Below, piece after piece: positions 48,339-56,581 of a DNA stretch of 64,000 bases. This stretch comes from Streptomyces sp. WMMC500 (GTDB taxonomy: Bacteria; Actinomycetota; Actinomycetes; Streptomycetales; Streptomycetaceae), in NCBI RefSeq assembly GCF_027497195.1, contig NZ_CP114905.1, positions 4,289,001-4,353,000 on the forward strand, in the 5' to 3' direction. The notes under the pieces were generated by a model. That model did not search any database. It worked only from the letters and a program-made list of their open reading frames with translations, and was not told the origin of the DNA. Position 1 is the stretch's first letter. Each line of letters begins with the position of its first letter. Position numbers and translations under genes: made by a program.

Positions 48339-49450
48339 TGCTCACCTCTTCTTCGCAGTGGTCCGGCCGAGGCGCGTACGACGAGTTCGGGGGCCAGGAG
48401 CGTACGGATCGGATCGGCGCTCCCCGCGACGGAATCCGGGCCGTCCCCCGGCTCCGTGCCGGCGCGGACCCGCTCCAGCAGCCGGTCGACGCCCGCGCGG
48501 CCCACCTCGGGCGCGGGCAGCCGGACCGTGGTCAGCGCCGGGTCGAGGTACGCGGAGAACGGGTGGTCGCCGTGCCCGACGACGCCGATGTCCGTGCCGA
48601 CCCGCAGCCCCCGCTCGCCGAACGCCCGGTACAGGCCCAGCGCGTGGTAGTCGTTGCCCGCCAGGACCACGGCGCCGGGCCCCGCCCTGCGGGCCAGGCC
48701 GGCGCCGACCGCGTACGCCACGCCGGGGTCGAAGGGACCCGAGACCGGCGCCCCCTCCGGGGCCCCCTCCGTCGCCGCCGGGTCCACGCGGACCACCGCG
48801 TCGTCCGGGGCCGCGATCCCGCGGGCCGCGAGCGTCTCGCGGAAGCCGCGGATACGTTCCGCGACCGGCGAGATGTCCAGGTCCTCCTCGACGAGGTACA
48901 GCTCGGTCGCCCCGCCGTCCAGCACGTGTTCCGTCGCCAGCCGGGCACCGGCGTAGTAGTCGACGCCGACGACGTCCGCGTCCAGCTCCGGCAGGTGCCG
49001 GTTGAGCAGCACCACGGGCGTACCGGACTTGCGCAGCCGGTGCCAGTGCTCCGCGCCGTGCTGGACGGGGATGGCCAGCACCCCGTCGACGCCCCAGCGC
49101 ATCAGCTCCTCCGCCGCGCGGCGCTCGTTGTCGGCGGAGTCCTCGGTGACCATGAGCATCAGCGAGTAGCCGCGTTCGCGCCCGCGTTCCTCGATCGCGG
49201 AGATGAGGCGGGCGTAGAAGGGGTTGGCCGGGTTGGTGATGACGAGCCCGAGGGTCATGGCGTTCCGCAGCACGAGGGAGCGGGCCATGGTGTTGGGCAC
49301 GTAACCGAGGCGTTCCGCCTCCTCCTTGACGCGCTCGCGGGTCTCGCGGCTGACCGCGTCCTTGTCGGCGAGCGCGCGGGAGACGGTGTTGACCGACAGG
49401 TCGAGCGACAGGGCGATGTCGCGCAGCGTGGGTCGGCGGCGTGGGCTCAT
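48335..49450 (-). CDS. LacI-family regulator of the second ABC operon
   Basis: The 371-residue protein has the LacI helix-turn-helix (PTLRDIALSLDLSVNTVSRAL), the hinge (GYVPNTMARSLVLRNA) and the sugar-binding-type effector domain (LGLVITNPANPFYARLISAI, VVGHGDHPFSAYLDPALTTV). It lies between the binding-protein gene (19 bp) and the permease gene (overlap). The TTAACGT-type palindrome at 54909-54922 is a fitting target. Confidence 0.93.
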   Translation of the reverse strand: MSPRRRPTLRDIALSLDLSVNTVSRALADKDAVSRETRERVKEEAERLGYVPNTMARSLVLRNAMTLGLVITNPANPFYARLISAIEERGRERGYSLMLMVTEDSADNERRAAEELMRWGVDGVLAIPVQHGAEHWHRLRKSGTPVVLLNRHLPELDADVVGVDYYAGARLATEHVLDGGATELYLVEEDLDISPVAERIRGFRETLAARGIAAPDDAVVRVDPAATEGAPEGAPVSGPFDPGVAYAVGAGLARRAGPGAVVLAGNDYHALGLYRAFGERGLRVGTDIGVVGHGDHPFSAYLDPALTTVRLPAPEVGRAGVDRLLERVRAGTEPGDGPDSVAGSADPIRTLLAPELVVRASAGPLRRRGEH

Positions 49451-49469
49451 GGGATCCTCCGGCGCGGTG

Positions 49470-51008
49470 TCATCGGCGCCCCACCACGGCGAGGTCGGGC
49501 TGGTTGTTCGCGGCAGGCGTGAAGCCCGTCAGCTCCTTCGCGCGCCCGTACCCGGTGACGAGGGTGACGGGGAAGAGACCGACGGCGTCCGACCATATGG
49601 TCCCGCAGGCGTCGCCGTAGAGTGCGTCCCGCCCCGGGCCTTCGGGCGCACCGGCGGCCCGGGTGAGGAGGGCGTCGAGTTCCTTGTTCGCGTAGCCGAG
49701 GCGTTTCGCCTCCGAGGTGTAGAGGCGGCCGATGGTGAACGCGGCGTCGCCGGTGGTCACGGTGTTCGTCTGGAGGTTCATGTCCCAGTCGAGGGTGTTC
49801 AGCCGCTCCAGCCACATCGCCTTCTCGATGCTCTGCGGCGCCACCGTGACGCCGACGTCGGCCCACGCCGAGATCAGCGCCTGCGCCAGCTCCCGCGCCA
49901 GCGGCCCGGTCGCGTCGAACCACATCATCGACGTGCTGAACCCCCGCCCGAGCCCGGCCCGCGCCAGCAGCCGGCGCGCGGCGTCCGGGTCGTACCGCCA
50001 GGGCTCCTGCGGCGCGAACCCGGCCACGGTCTCGGGTATCGGCGCGCGCATCTGCCTGCCGCCGCGCCCGAAGAGGGACTCCACGATCTGCGGCACGTTC
50101 ACGGCCTGGCACAGCGCGCGGCGGACGTCGGGGTCGTCGAACGGCCTGCGGGAGCAGTTGAACCAGTTGAAGTAGTACGTCCAGGAGGGCACGGACTCGA
50201 CCGTCACCCCGGACGCGCCGGTGACCTCGGGCAGTTGGTCCGGCGGGACCGGCCAGAGCAGGTCGACGTCGCCGCCCAGGAGGGCGGTGATCGCCGTCGA
50301 GGTCTCCGCGATGTACGGCATGGAGACCGCCGGCAGCTCCGCCGGGCCGCCCCAGTAGTCGTCGAACCGCGCCAGCTCGACGGAGGTCGACGGGGTGAAG
50401 CCGGTGACCCGGAACGGTCCCGAGCCCACGGGGCTCCGCTTCTGCTCCGGGTCGGCGACCAGCCGGGCCGGGGTGACGAACAGGAGGGTGAGGTTGACCG
50501 GGAGCGAGCCGAGGGGCCCGTCGGTGGTGAAGACCACCGTGTGGTCGTCGGGCGCCTCGACGCCGGTGACCGTCGCCCACAGCGGGGTCTGGGCGGAGGG
50601 GACCTGCTGCGTGTGCTTCAGACACGCGACGACGTCGCGGGCGGTGACCTCGCTGCCGTCGTGGTAGGCGACGCCGCGGCGCAGCGTGAAGACCCACCGG
50701 GTGTCGCCCTCGCGCCGCCAGCCGGTCGCGAGCCCGGGCACCAGCTCCTCGCCCTCGCGCCGTACGAGGGTGTCGAAGACGAGCCGCTTGACGATCAGCG
50801 ACGCCTCGTCCACGGCGGTCGCGGCGTTGTACGGGTCCAGGTCGGTGACCGGCTGCCCGAACGCCGCGCGCAGGGCGCCGCGGGGCGCGGCGCTGCCGAC
50901 GCCGCACCCGGACAGCAGCACCGCCGTGGCGCCCAGGCCGGCCATCGCGAGGAAGTCCCGCCGCCCCGGGCGGCCGTGGCCGCCCTCCGTTCTTCGCACC
51001 CCGGTCAT
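49470..51008 (-). CDS. Opp-type substrate-binding lipoprotein, second operon
   Basis: The 512-residue family-5 binding protein has a Tat-type lipoprotein signal (GRRDFLAMAGLGATAVLLSGC). The blocks LVFDTLVRREGEELVPGLATGW and FTLRRGVAYHDGSEVTARDV are typical. The ligand is unknown; LacI control suggests a sugar or sugar-like compound. It follows the 134-residue protein gene by 15 bp. Confidence 0.93.
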   Translation of the reverse strand: MTGVRRTEGGHGRPGRRDFLAMAGLGATAVLLSGCGVGSAAPRGALRAAFGQPVTDLDPYNAATAVDEASLIVKRLVFDTLVRREGEELVPGLATGWRREGDTRWVFTLRRGVAYHDGSEVTARDVVACLKHTQQVPSAQTPLWATVTGVEAPDDHTVVFTTDGPLGSLPVNLTLLFVTPARLVADPEQKRSPVGSGPFRVTGFTPSTSVELARFDDYWGGPAELPAVSMPYIAETSTAITALLGGDVDLLWPVPPDQLPEVTGASGVTVESVPSWTYYFNWFNCSRRPFDDPDVRRALCQAVNVPQIVESLFGRGGRQMRAPIPETVAGFAPQEPWRYDPDAARRLLARAGLGRGFSTSMMWFDATGPLARELAQALISAWADVGVTVAPQSIEKAMWLERLNTLDWDMNLQTNTVTTGDAAFTIGRLYTSEAKRLGYANKELDALLTRAAGAPEGPGRDALYGDACGTIWSDAVGLFPVTLVTGYGRAKELTGFTPAANNQPDLAVVGRR

Positions 51009-51023
51009 GTCAGCACCTCCGGA

Positions 51024-51428
51024 TCACGACTTGAGTGCCAGGTAGATCAGGACCTTGACGGACGCGGGCGCGTCGCCGGGGTCCGCGGTGTCTCCGGCGT
51101 CGGTTGCCGCCTCGGCTGCCGGGCCGCCGACCACGGTGCCGCGCAGCCGCAGCCAGCCGCCGAAGCCTTCCGCGGGCCAACTGTGCAGCGCCCCCTCGCG
51201 GGGGTCGACGGACTGCTCCGTACCGCCGTCGAGGTCGCACCAGTGCAGGCCGTCCGGCGATATCTGGGTGCGGACGCGCATCCGCGAGGCGTGCCCCGCG
51301 GCGTCGAGGACGCGGACGAACCAGCGGGCTTCGCGGGCCCAGGCGGCCTCGTACGGCTCGGTGGTGAACTCTCCCGTCAGCGTCGCGTTGCGCTCGATGA
51401 CGGCGGTGAAGGACTGTCGCATGGTCAT
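51024..51428 (-). CDS. Beta-rich protein of unknown function
   Basis: The 134-residue product (MTMRQSFTAVIERNATLTGEF) has no signal. It contains aromatic-rich strands (EAAWAREARWFVRVLDAAG, ISPDGLHWCDLDGG, GGWLRLRGTVVG) like a small beta-sandwich. Two ATGs (51428 and 51422) are possible. Upstream sequence belongs to the IS element. Before the insertion its start lay 7 bp after the preceding gene's stop, so it belongs to that operon. No family was recognised. Confidence 0.7.
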   Translation of the reverse strand: MTMRQSFTAVIERNATLTGEFTTEPYEAAWAREARWFVRVLDAAGHASRMRVRTQISPDGLHWCDLDGGTEQSVDPREGALHSWPAEGFGGWLRLRGTVVGGPAAEAATDAGDTADPGDAPASVKVLIYLALKS

Positions 51429-51607
51429 GCCGCCATCACCGGTTACTTCCGAGGAAGTCCCGGCCTTCAGGCGAGGAGGGAATCGGGCTTCTGCGGAGCA
51501 GGGCAGGACTAGCCGATTTACCCTCTGGGTGAACTCGGTGCACCATGTGCTCGACTTCATGCCAAAACACGACACGAACTCCTTTCTGTCTTGCGATCAT
51601 TGGGGGT

Positions 51608-52792
51608 ATGACGGTGATCGAGCACGCCCGGTACACGTACCGGCTGCGTGTGTCGTCTCGTGCTCGCGCCGGGCTGCTGGACGAGTGGGCGCGGTGCCGG
51701 TGGATCTGGAACGAGTGCTGTGCCCGGTCGAAGAGGGCCCACGCCGAACGCGAGAAGTGCGGCCCGGCGCGCTTGGACAAGATGCTGACCGGGGCCCGTG
51801 CCGCGAACGCGTGGCTGCGCGCGGGCGGTTCGGTACCGCAGCAGCAGACCATCCGCGACTTCGCCACGTCCCGCGCCAAGGCGCTCAAGGACATCAAGGC
51901 ACGGCTGCCGATGCGGCAGCGCGCCGGGATGCCCCGCTACAAAAGGAAACGTGAGGCGCGGCCGTCTCTGAACTACACCAGGCACGGCTTCCGTCTCACA
52001 AATGGGCGTCTGCACCTGGCGGGCGGGATCACCGTGCGGCCGGTGTGGTCCCGCGAACTGCCCCCTGCCCCGTCCAGCGTGCGTGTATACCGGGACAGCC
52101 TGGGGCACTGGTACGCGAGCTTCGTCGTCGCCACGACGACCGAGGCCCTGCCGGAAACCGGGCGTGTGATCGGCATTGACTGGGGTGTGCAGCAGACCGC
52201 GACCACCACCAGCGACAGCCACGATCTCCCGCACGCCGGGCACGGCAAGCGTGCGGCGCAGCGCCTGGCCCGCTACCAGCGGCAGATGGCCCGGCGTCGC
52301 CAGCCCAGGGGCAGAGCCCAGACCAGGGGGTACCGCAAGGCGCAGGCGCAGGCGGCGAAGGTGCACAAGAAGATCGCCCGGCAGCGTCAGGACACCGCCC
52401 GCAAATGGGCCAAGGGTGTTGTGACCGACCACGATCATATTGCCGTGGAAGATTTCCGGCCGAAGTTCCTCGCGAAAACCACCATGGCCCGCAAAGCCGC
52501 GGACGCGGCGATCGCCGCTACGAAGACAGCGCTGCTGGATATGGCGCGCAAGCACGGCCGGACCGTGCACTTGGTCAACCCCGCGCACACCACCATGGAC
52601 TGCGCGCAATGCGGAGCGAGAACCAAGCACGCATTACCCCTTTCCGAACGAACGTATGCCTGCACCGTGTGCGGAGCCGTATCTCCCAGGGACAAGAACT
52701 CCGCGCGCGTCATGCTGGTCCGGGCTGGTCTCAACCCGGCTGGTGCCGAGGGCGTAAGACCTGCGGGGGCGCTGCTCCCGCAGGCAGCCTGA
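51608..52792 (+). CDS. tnpB: TnpB, RNA-guided RuvC nuclease of IS605-type elements
   Basis: The 394-residue protein keeps the RuvC triad: Asp191 in GIDWG, Glu281 in VEDFRP and Asp362 in PRDKNSARV. It also has the zinc ribbon (CAQCG and CTVCG). The N-terminal part has the wedge-like region RLRVSSRARAGLLDEWARCRWIWNEC (in blocks). ATG 51608 (MTVIEHARYTY) is chosen because an earlier ATG lacks family likeness. TnpB cuts DNA using an RNA from the element's right end. Codon use is more AT-rich than its neighbours, fitting transfer. Confidence 0.92.
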   Translation: MTVIEHARYTYRLRVSSRARAGLLDEWARCRWIWNECCARSKRAHAEREKCGPARLDKMLTGARAANAWLRAGGSVPQQQTIRDFATSRAKALKDIKARLPMRQRAGMPRYKRKREARPSLNYTRHGFRLTNGRLHLAGGITVRPVWSRELPPAPSSVRVYRDSLGHWYASFVVATTTEALPETGRVIGIDWGVQQTATTTSDSHDLPHAGHGKRAAQRLARYQRQMARRRQPRGRAQTRGYRKAQAQAAKVHKKIARQRQDTARKWAKGVVTDHDHIAVEDFRPKFLAKTTMARKAADAAIAATKTALLDMARKHGRTVHLVNPAHTTMDCAQCGARTKHALPLSERTYACTVCGAVSPRDKNSARVMLVRAGLNPAGAEGVRPAGALLPQAA

Positions 52793-52836
52793 GCCAGAAA
52801 TCCCTGCCCTGGAGTGAGGGCGGGGAGGATGTCAAC
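52660..52836 (+). ncRNA. Probable omega RNA (reRNA) scaffold of TnpB
   Basis: In characterised TnpB systems the guide RNA scaffold overlaps the end of tnpB and the right element end. This interval holds the 3' part of tnpB and the strong hairpin at 52801-52826. The guide would be read from the flank beginning at 52837. The 5' limit is a guess. Confidence 0.4.
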
Positions 52837-53767
52837 AGTCCACCGAGATCAGCACGGAGTCGAGGTACAGGAAGTTCCGCACGTCGGTGTGGGTGCGGAC
52901 GGAGACGTAGAAGTTGAGCAGGTTCTGCAGCGACCCGTACTCCTCGTCGTACGGCGGGACGGGCACGTCCCGCATGTCGTGGACGACGTCGTTGACCTGG
53001 AGTTCGACGTTGCTGCGGGTGGCGGTGTCGATGACCCAGCGCAGGTAGTGCCAGTTGACCTTGGTGGGGACCTCGTTGAAGCAGAGGTCCTGCCGCTCGC
53101 CGAACTGCCGCCAGTCGGCGGGGTCGGGTGCGGTGAAGTCCGCGGTGCGCGGGAGCCTGACCTTGCCCTCGAAGTGTTCGCGGGGGGTCGGCTCGGGGAC
53201 CGTGGGATACATCCAGCGGTGCCGCACGGTGTGGTCCAGATCGGTGTTCTGGTACCGGATGACGTTGTGGTAGCGCACGCCGTCGCAGATGTCGGTCGCG
53301 ACGGTGAGCGCGCCGAACTGCTGCTCCGACGGGTGGTTGTTGGCGTCCCACGTGCCGCCGCCGGCGGCGGTGGCGGCGCCGTTCTCCGCCGACGCGGCCT
53401 CCGCCTTGTACGCGAAGTACGTCTCGAACTGCACCCGGCCGCGGCCGGACATCGTCAGCCGCCGGATGGCCACGCCGGTGTGCCCGGTGACCGGCCGGGT
53501 GGCGACCTTCAGGGCGTACGTGCCGGACATGGCCCCGTGCGTGCCGACGTCGAAGAAGGTGCACGAGCTGAGCTGCGGCGGCCGGAAGTCGGACATGTGC
53601 ACGTCGACGGTGTCGAGGTCACCGTGCTGGTCGTGGTTGCCGATCAGCTCGATCCACCCGTGCGTCCCGGTGTTGAAGTCGTCGTGGACGAGGATGCGGC
53701 GCAGCGGGTCGAACTTCGCCAGCTTCGGGTCGAGCAGGCGCGGATCGGGGTGTGGTGCGGTCGTCAC
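52832..53767 (-). CDS. Conserved-looking beta-rich protein, end altered by IS
   Basis: The 311-residue product starts at GTG 53767 behind AAAGGAAA and overlaps the nuclease-family gene. It has no signal peptide. Aromatic, histidine-rich strands (DDFNTGTHGWIELIGNHDQHGD, FETYFAYKAEA, VKVNWHYLRWVIDTATRSN in blocks) suggest a jelly-roll, perhaps sugar-binding, fold. Family names such as DUF6772 come to mind without certainty. Its stop codon TGA is supplied by the IS right end; before insertion the protein probably ended CNR rather than C. Confidence 0.75.
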   Translation of the reverse strand: MTTAPHPDPRLLDPKLAKFDPLRRILVHDDFNTGTHGWIELIGNHDQHGDLDTVDVHMSDFRPPQLSSCTFFDVGTHGAMSGTYALKVATRPVTGHTGVAIRRLTMSGRGRVQFETYFAYKAEAASAENGAATAAGGGTWDANNHPSEQQFGALTVATDICDGVRYHNVIRYQNTDLDHTVRHRWMYPTVPEPTPREHFEGKVRLPRTADFTAPDPADWRQFGERQDLCFNEVPTKVNWHYLRWVIDTATRSNVELQVNDVVHDMRDVPVPPYDEEYGSLQNLLNFYVSVRTHTDVRNFLYLDSVLISVDC

Positions 53768-54888
53768 CGGTTTCCTTTCATGAGGCGGACGGTGGCGTAG
53801 GAGAGGTTGTGGTCGGAGCGCAGCAGCTCGGCCTGCGGCCCTTCGGTCGCGGTCGTCTGCGGGATCTGCACCCACTCGCGGACCTGCGTCCCCTTGCGTA
53901 CGAAGAGGTGGTCGATCTTCTCGCCGAGGGGCAGCGGGATCTTGCCGCCGTTGTACGAGGCGTACGCGTCGCCGGTGACGCGGTCGGCGACCGCGTGGGC
54001 GTCGGCGAAGCCGAGGTCGGCGAAGGCGTCGACGGCGCTGGCGCCCTCGGCCGAGCCGCTGGAGTTCATGTCGCCGGCGAAGACGACCGGCAGCTTGCGG
54101 GTGTGCTTGTTGCGGAGGGTCAGCTCCTCGGCGGTGCGCCGGGCGTCGGCGTAGCGGACCTCGTCCCAGTTCTTGGTCCAGCCGTTGGGGTCGGTGGCGC
54201 CGTTCTTGCGGTACTCCAGGTGCATGTCGACGACGACGAAGCGGGCGCCCGACCGCCGTTCGCGCAGGACGTTCCAGGTCATGGTCTTGCCGTAGATCTC
54301 GGTCGAGTCCGGCAGCCAGAGCAGGTCGTGGGGGAGCTCGCGCCCGCGCCGGTCGAGGTGGGAGTAGCGGGAGGCGTCGTAGTACGTGTAGCGGCCGGCG
54401 CCGGACTTGAGCGGGTAGCCCTTCTCGGGGTGGCGGGCGCCGGCGTAGTCGGCGGGCGCCTCGGCGTACCCGTGTTCCTTGAGCGCGGCGGTCAGGGGCG
54501 CGCGGAAGGACTCGACGTCGACGGCGGGCTGGGTGGGCGTCGCGTTGTTGCCGATCTCCTGGGTGGCGACGACCCCGAGCCCGGCGGCGTCGATGTCCGC
54601 GGCGACGTCCGCGGCCCGCCCTTCTGCCCACGGGCGCAGCTTGGTGGCGCAGTCGCGCCCGATGACCCGCTCGCACTCGGCCTTGGTCGGCAGGCACCCG
54701 TGTCCGCAGACGTTGTACGTCCCCACCCGGACCTCCACGGCCCGTGCGGAGGCTGCGTGTTGGCCGCCATGGGCCCGACCGCCGTGCCCCTGGCCGGCGG
54801 CCACGGCACCGGACCCGCCGAGCAGCGCGAGGGCCAGCGCGACACCCGGGACCACCGCGGGGGATATTGCACGCAATCTTGGACGCAT
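53764..54888 (-). CDS. Secreted endonuclease/exonuclease/phosphatase-family protein
   Basis: The 374-residue protein has a signal segment (AISPAVVPGVALALALLGGSGAVAAG) and the EEP motifs in order: RVGTYNVCGHG, VVATQEIGN (metal Glu), VVDMHLEYR, FAGDMNSSG, KIDHLFV and the final SDHNLSYA (catalytic His). Members cleave phosphodiesters in DNA, sphingomyelin or inositol phosphates; the substrate cannot be fixed. It is the first gene of the second LacI-controlled operon. Confidence 0.9.
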   Translation of the reverse strand: MRPRLRAISPAVVPGVALALALLGGSGAVAAGQGHGGRAHGGQHAASARAVEVRVGTYNVCGHGCLPTKAECERVIGRDCATKLRPWAEGRAADVAADIDAAGLGVVATQEIGNNATPTQPAVDVESFRAPLTAALKEHGYAEAPADYAGARHPEKGYPLKSGAGRYTYYDASRYSHLDRRGRELPHDLLWLPDSTEIYGKTMTWNVLRERRSGARFVVVDMHLEYRKNGATDPNGWTKNWDEVRYADARRTAEELTLRNKHTRKLPVVFAGDMNSSGSAEGASAVDAFADLGFADAHAVADRVTGDAYASYNGGKIPLPLGEKIDHLFVRKGTQVREWVQIPQTTATEGPQAELLRSDHNLSYATVRLMKGNR

Positions 54889-54908
54889 CTCGGCTCCAGC
54901 CTCGACAT

Positions 54909-54922
54909 GAACGTTAACGTGA
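54909..54922. promoter_or_regulatory. LacI-type operator before the second ABC operon
   Basis: ACGTTAACGT (54911-54920) is a perfect palindrome with GA on both sides (GA-core-GA), 21 bp upstream of the first start codon of the operon. AACGTTAACGT-like sequences are typical LacI-family sites. The LacI gene inside the operon is the likely partner. Confidence 0.6.
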
Positions 54923-55032
54923 GCGTTGCGACAGGCACGTTACGCATGCCGTGGCCGGAAGTAAACGGTCCGGACGCGACGACTTCGCGGAGTGATCGGG
55001 GCACGAGGGCGCCCCCGGCCCCGGGTTGCGGG

Positions 55033-55070
55033 GCGCGGGGGCGCGGGGGCGCGGGGGCGCGGGGGCGGGG
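55033..55070. repeat. GC-only tandem repeat, 8-bp unit
   Basis: GCGCGGGG is repeated four times and followed by a partial copy GCGGGG, in the gap after the PLP-enzyme gene stop. The stretch is G/C only and could form G-quadruplex or slipped structures. No function is evident. Confidence 0.9.
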
Positions 55071-55090
55071 CGGTCCGCCCGCGTCGCCGA

Positions 55091-56029
55091 CTACCGGAGT
55101 TCGGCGAGGAGTTCGGGGGAGAAGTTGCTGCCGGTCACCACGGTGGCCAGGGTGCCGGGCGGGAAGCGGTGGTGGAGTGCGGCGGCGACGCCGAGGGCGG
55201 CGGAGGGTTCCAGGATCAGGCCCACGGTGTCCCGGAGCGCCCGCAGCGCCTCGCGGATCTGGTCGTCGTCCACGAGCACGACGTCGTCTACCAGGCCGCG
55301 CATCCTGTCTACCGCCGCCGACACGGGCACCCGGACCGCGACGCCGTCGGCGATGGTGCGGGCCTCCGGGGTGGTGAACGGCGCGTTCCGGCGCCAGCTT
55401 TCGGCCATCGACGGGGCGCCCGCCGCGCAGACCCCCACGACCCGGGTGCGCGGAGCCCGGGCCTTGGTCCAGCAGGCCGTGCCGCCGATCAGGGCGCCGT
55501 TGCCGAGAGGGACGAGGAGGGTGGCGGGCTTCAGCGGAGCGAGTTCCACGGCGATGGTGCCGGCGCCCTCGGAGATGCGCGCCTCGCGGCCGTCCTCCAC
55601 GAAGAGGCGGCCGGGACCGCCGTCCGCGTACGCCCGGGCGGCGTCCTTCGCGGCGTCGAAGTCGTCGCCGGCCAGGACCACTTCGGCGTCGAGTCCGCGC
55701 ATCCGGGCGACCTTGACGGGGTTCGCGCTCCGGGCGCAGAACACCGTGACCGCGATGCCGCGCGCGCGGCCGGCGTAGGCGATGGCCTGGCCGAAGTTGC
55801 CGGCCGAGGCGCAGACGACCCGCTGCCCCGCGGCCACCTCGCGCATGAAGTAGTCGGCGCCGCGGCCCTTGAAGGAGCGGATCGGGTTGAACGTCTCCAG
55901 TTTCAGCCCCAGGTCCCGGCCCACCCGGCGGGCCAGGGCGGTGTCCTCGACGTACGGCGTGTTCCGGAAGACGGGATCGATGAGGCCGGCGGCTTCCTCG
56001 ATGTTCTGCACCTGCAAGGGCTGGATCAT
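55091..56029 (-). CDS. PLP-dependent threonine/serine dehydratase-like enzyme
   Basis: The 312-residue fold-type-II enzyme has the PLP lysine in PIRSFKGRGADYF, the substrate/PLP loop CASAGNFGQAIAYAG and the glycine-rich phosphate loop PLGNGALIGG. It should eliminate water or another group from serine/threonine-like substrates. ATG 56029 (MIQPLQVQ) is 24 bp from the divergent gene, with the GntR-type palindrome in between. Confidence 0.92.
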   Translation of the reverse strand: MIQPLQVQNIEEAAGLIDPVFRNTPYVEDTALARRVGRDLGLKLETFNPIRSFKGRGADYFMREVAAGQRVVCASAGNFGQAIAYAGRARGIAVTVFCARSANPVKVARMRGLDAEVVLAGDDFDAAKDAARAYADGGPGRLFVEDGREARISEGAGTIAVELAPLKPATLLVPLGNGALIGGTACWTKARAPRTRVVGVCAAGAPSMAESWRRNAPFTTPEARTIADGVAVRVPVSAAVDRMRGLVDDVVLVDDDQIREALRALRDTVGLILEPSAALGVAAALHHRFPPGTLATVVTGSNFSPELLAELR

Positions 56030-56034
56030 CTGCG

Positions 56035-56048
56035 TATCGTATACGATA
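56035..56048. promoter_or_regulatory. GntR-type operator
   Basis: TATCGTATACGATA is a perfect 14-bp palindrome fitting the T.GT..AC.A consensus of FadR-subfamily GntR regulators. It fills the 24-bp gap between two divergent genes, and the GntR gene lies two genes away, so both directions are probably controlled. Confidence 0.75.
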
Positions 56049-56053
56049 GGCGA

Positions 56054-56581
56054 ATGGCCGTACGATCGACGCTCCAACTCGGCGACCCCGCACTGCGCGT
56101 GCCCGCCGCCGACGTCCCGGACCCCGGCTCCCCGCAGACCGCCGGGACCGCCGCCGACCTCGCGGACACGCTCGCCGACTGGGTGGCGCGCACCGGGTAC
56201 GGCCGCGGCATCGCCGCGCCGCAGATCGGCGTCCCCCGCCGCGTCGTCCACCTGCACCTGGACCGGCCGTGGACGCTCGTCAACCCGAGGATCGTCGCCC
56301 GGTCGGAGGAGACCTGGGAGCCGTGGGACGCCTGCCTGAGCTTCTCCGTGCAGTTCTTCTGCCGGGTCACCAGGTCGGCCTGGGTGGACGTGGTCTACCG
56401 GTCCCCGGACGGCGAGCGGCACGAGCTGCGCGCGGACGGCGAGCTCGGCGAACTGCTCCAGCACGAGATCGACCACCTGGACGGCATCATGGCCGTCGAC
56501 CGGATGACCTCGGCGGCCACCCTGTGCATGCGCGCCGAGTTCGAGCGCCGCCACCGCGACGAAAGCCCCTACCGCCGATGA
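56054..56581 (+). CDS. Peptide deformylase-like metalloenzyme
   Basis: The 175-residue protein has the three deformylase motifs: GRGIAAPQIGV, WDACLSF (usually EGCLS) and LQHEIDHLDG, with the Cys and two His metal ligands and the catalytic Glu kept. The change of EG to DA in motif two is unusual and could alter substrate choice. It overlaps the GntR gene by 4 nt and is not near fmt, so it is probably a specialised paralogue, not the housekeeping enzyme. Confidence 0.9.
   Translation: MAVRSTLQLGDPALRVPAADVPDPGSPQTAGTAADLADTLADWVARTGYGRGIAAPQIGVPRRVVHLHLDRPWTLVNPRIVARSEETWEPWDACLSFSVQFFCRVTRSAWVDVVYRSPDGERHELRADGELGELLQHEIDHLDGIMAVDRMTSAATLCMRAEFERRHRDESPYRR

Larger units (their letters stand above)
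51447..52836 (+). mobile_element. IS1341-type (IS200/IS605 family) element with tnpB only
   Basis: A 1390-bp element carries tnpB but no tnpA. The left flank ends in TTAC, the target used by IS608-type elements. The right end has a 10-bp stem hairpin (TCCCTGCCCT, loop GGAGTG, then the partner arm, 52801-52826) followed by GGATGTCAAC. A weaker hairpin lies near the left end (TCCCGGCC, loop TTCA). The boundaries are supported because joining the flanks restores a sensible gene end and gap. It is inserted head-on in the second ABC operon. Confidence 0.85.

Noticed and set aside
55033..55070. CRISPR-like array
   Set aside because: The units are 8 bp and directly adjacent, with no spacers.
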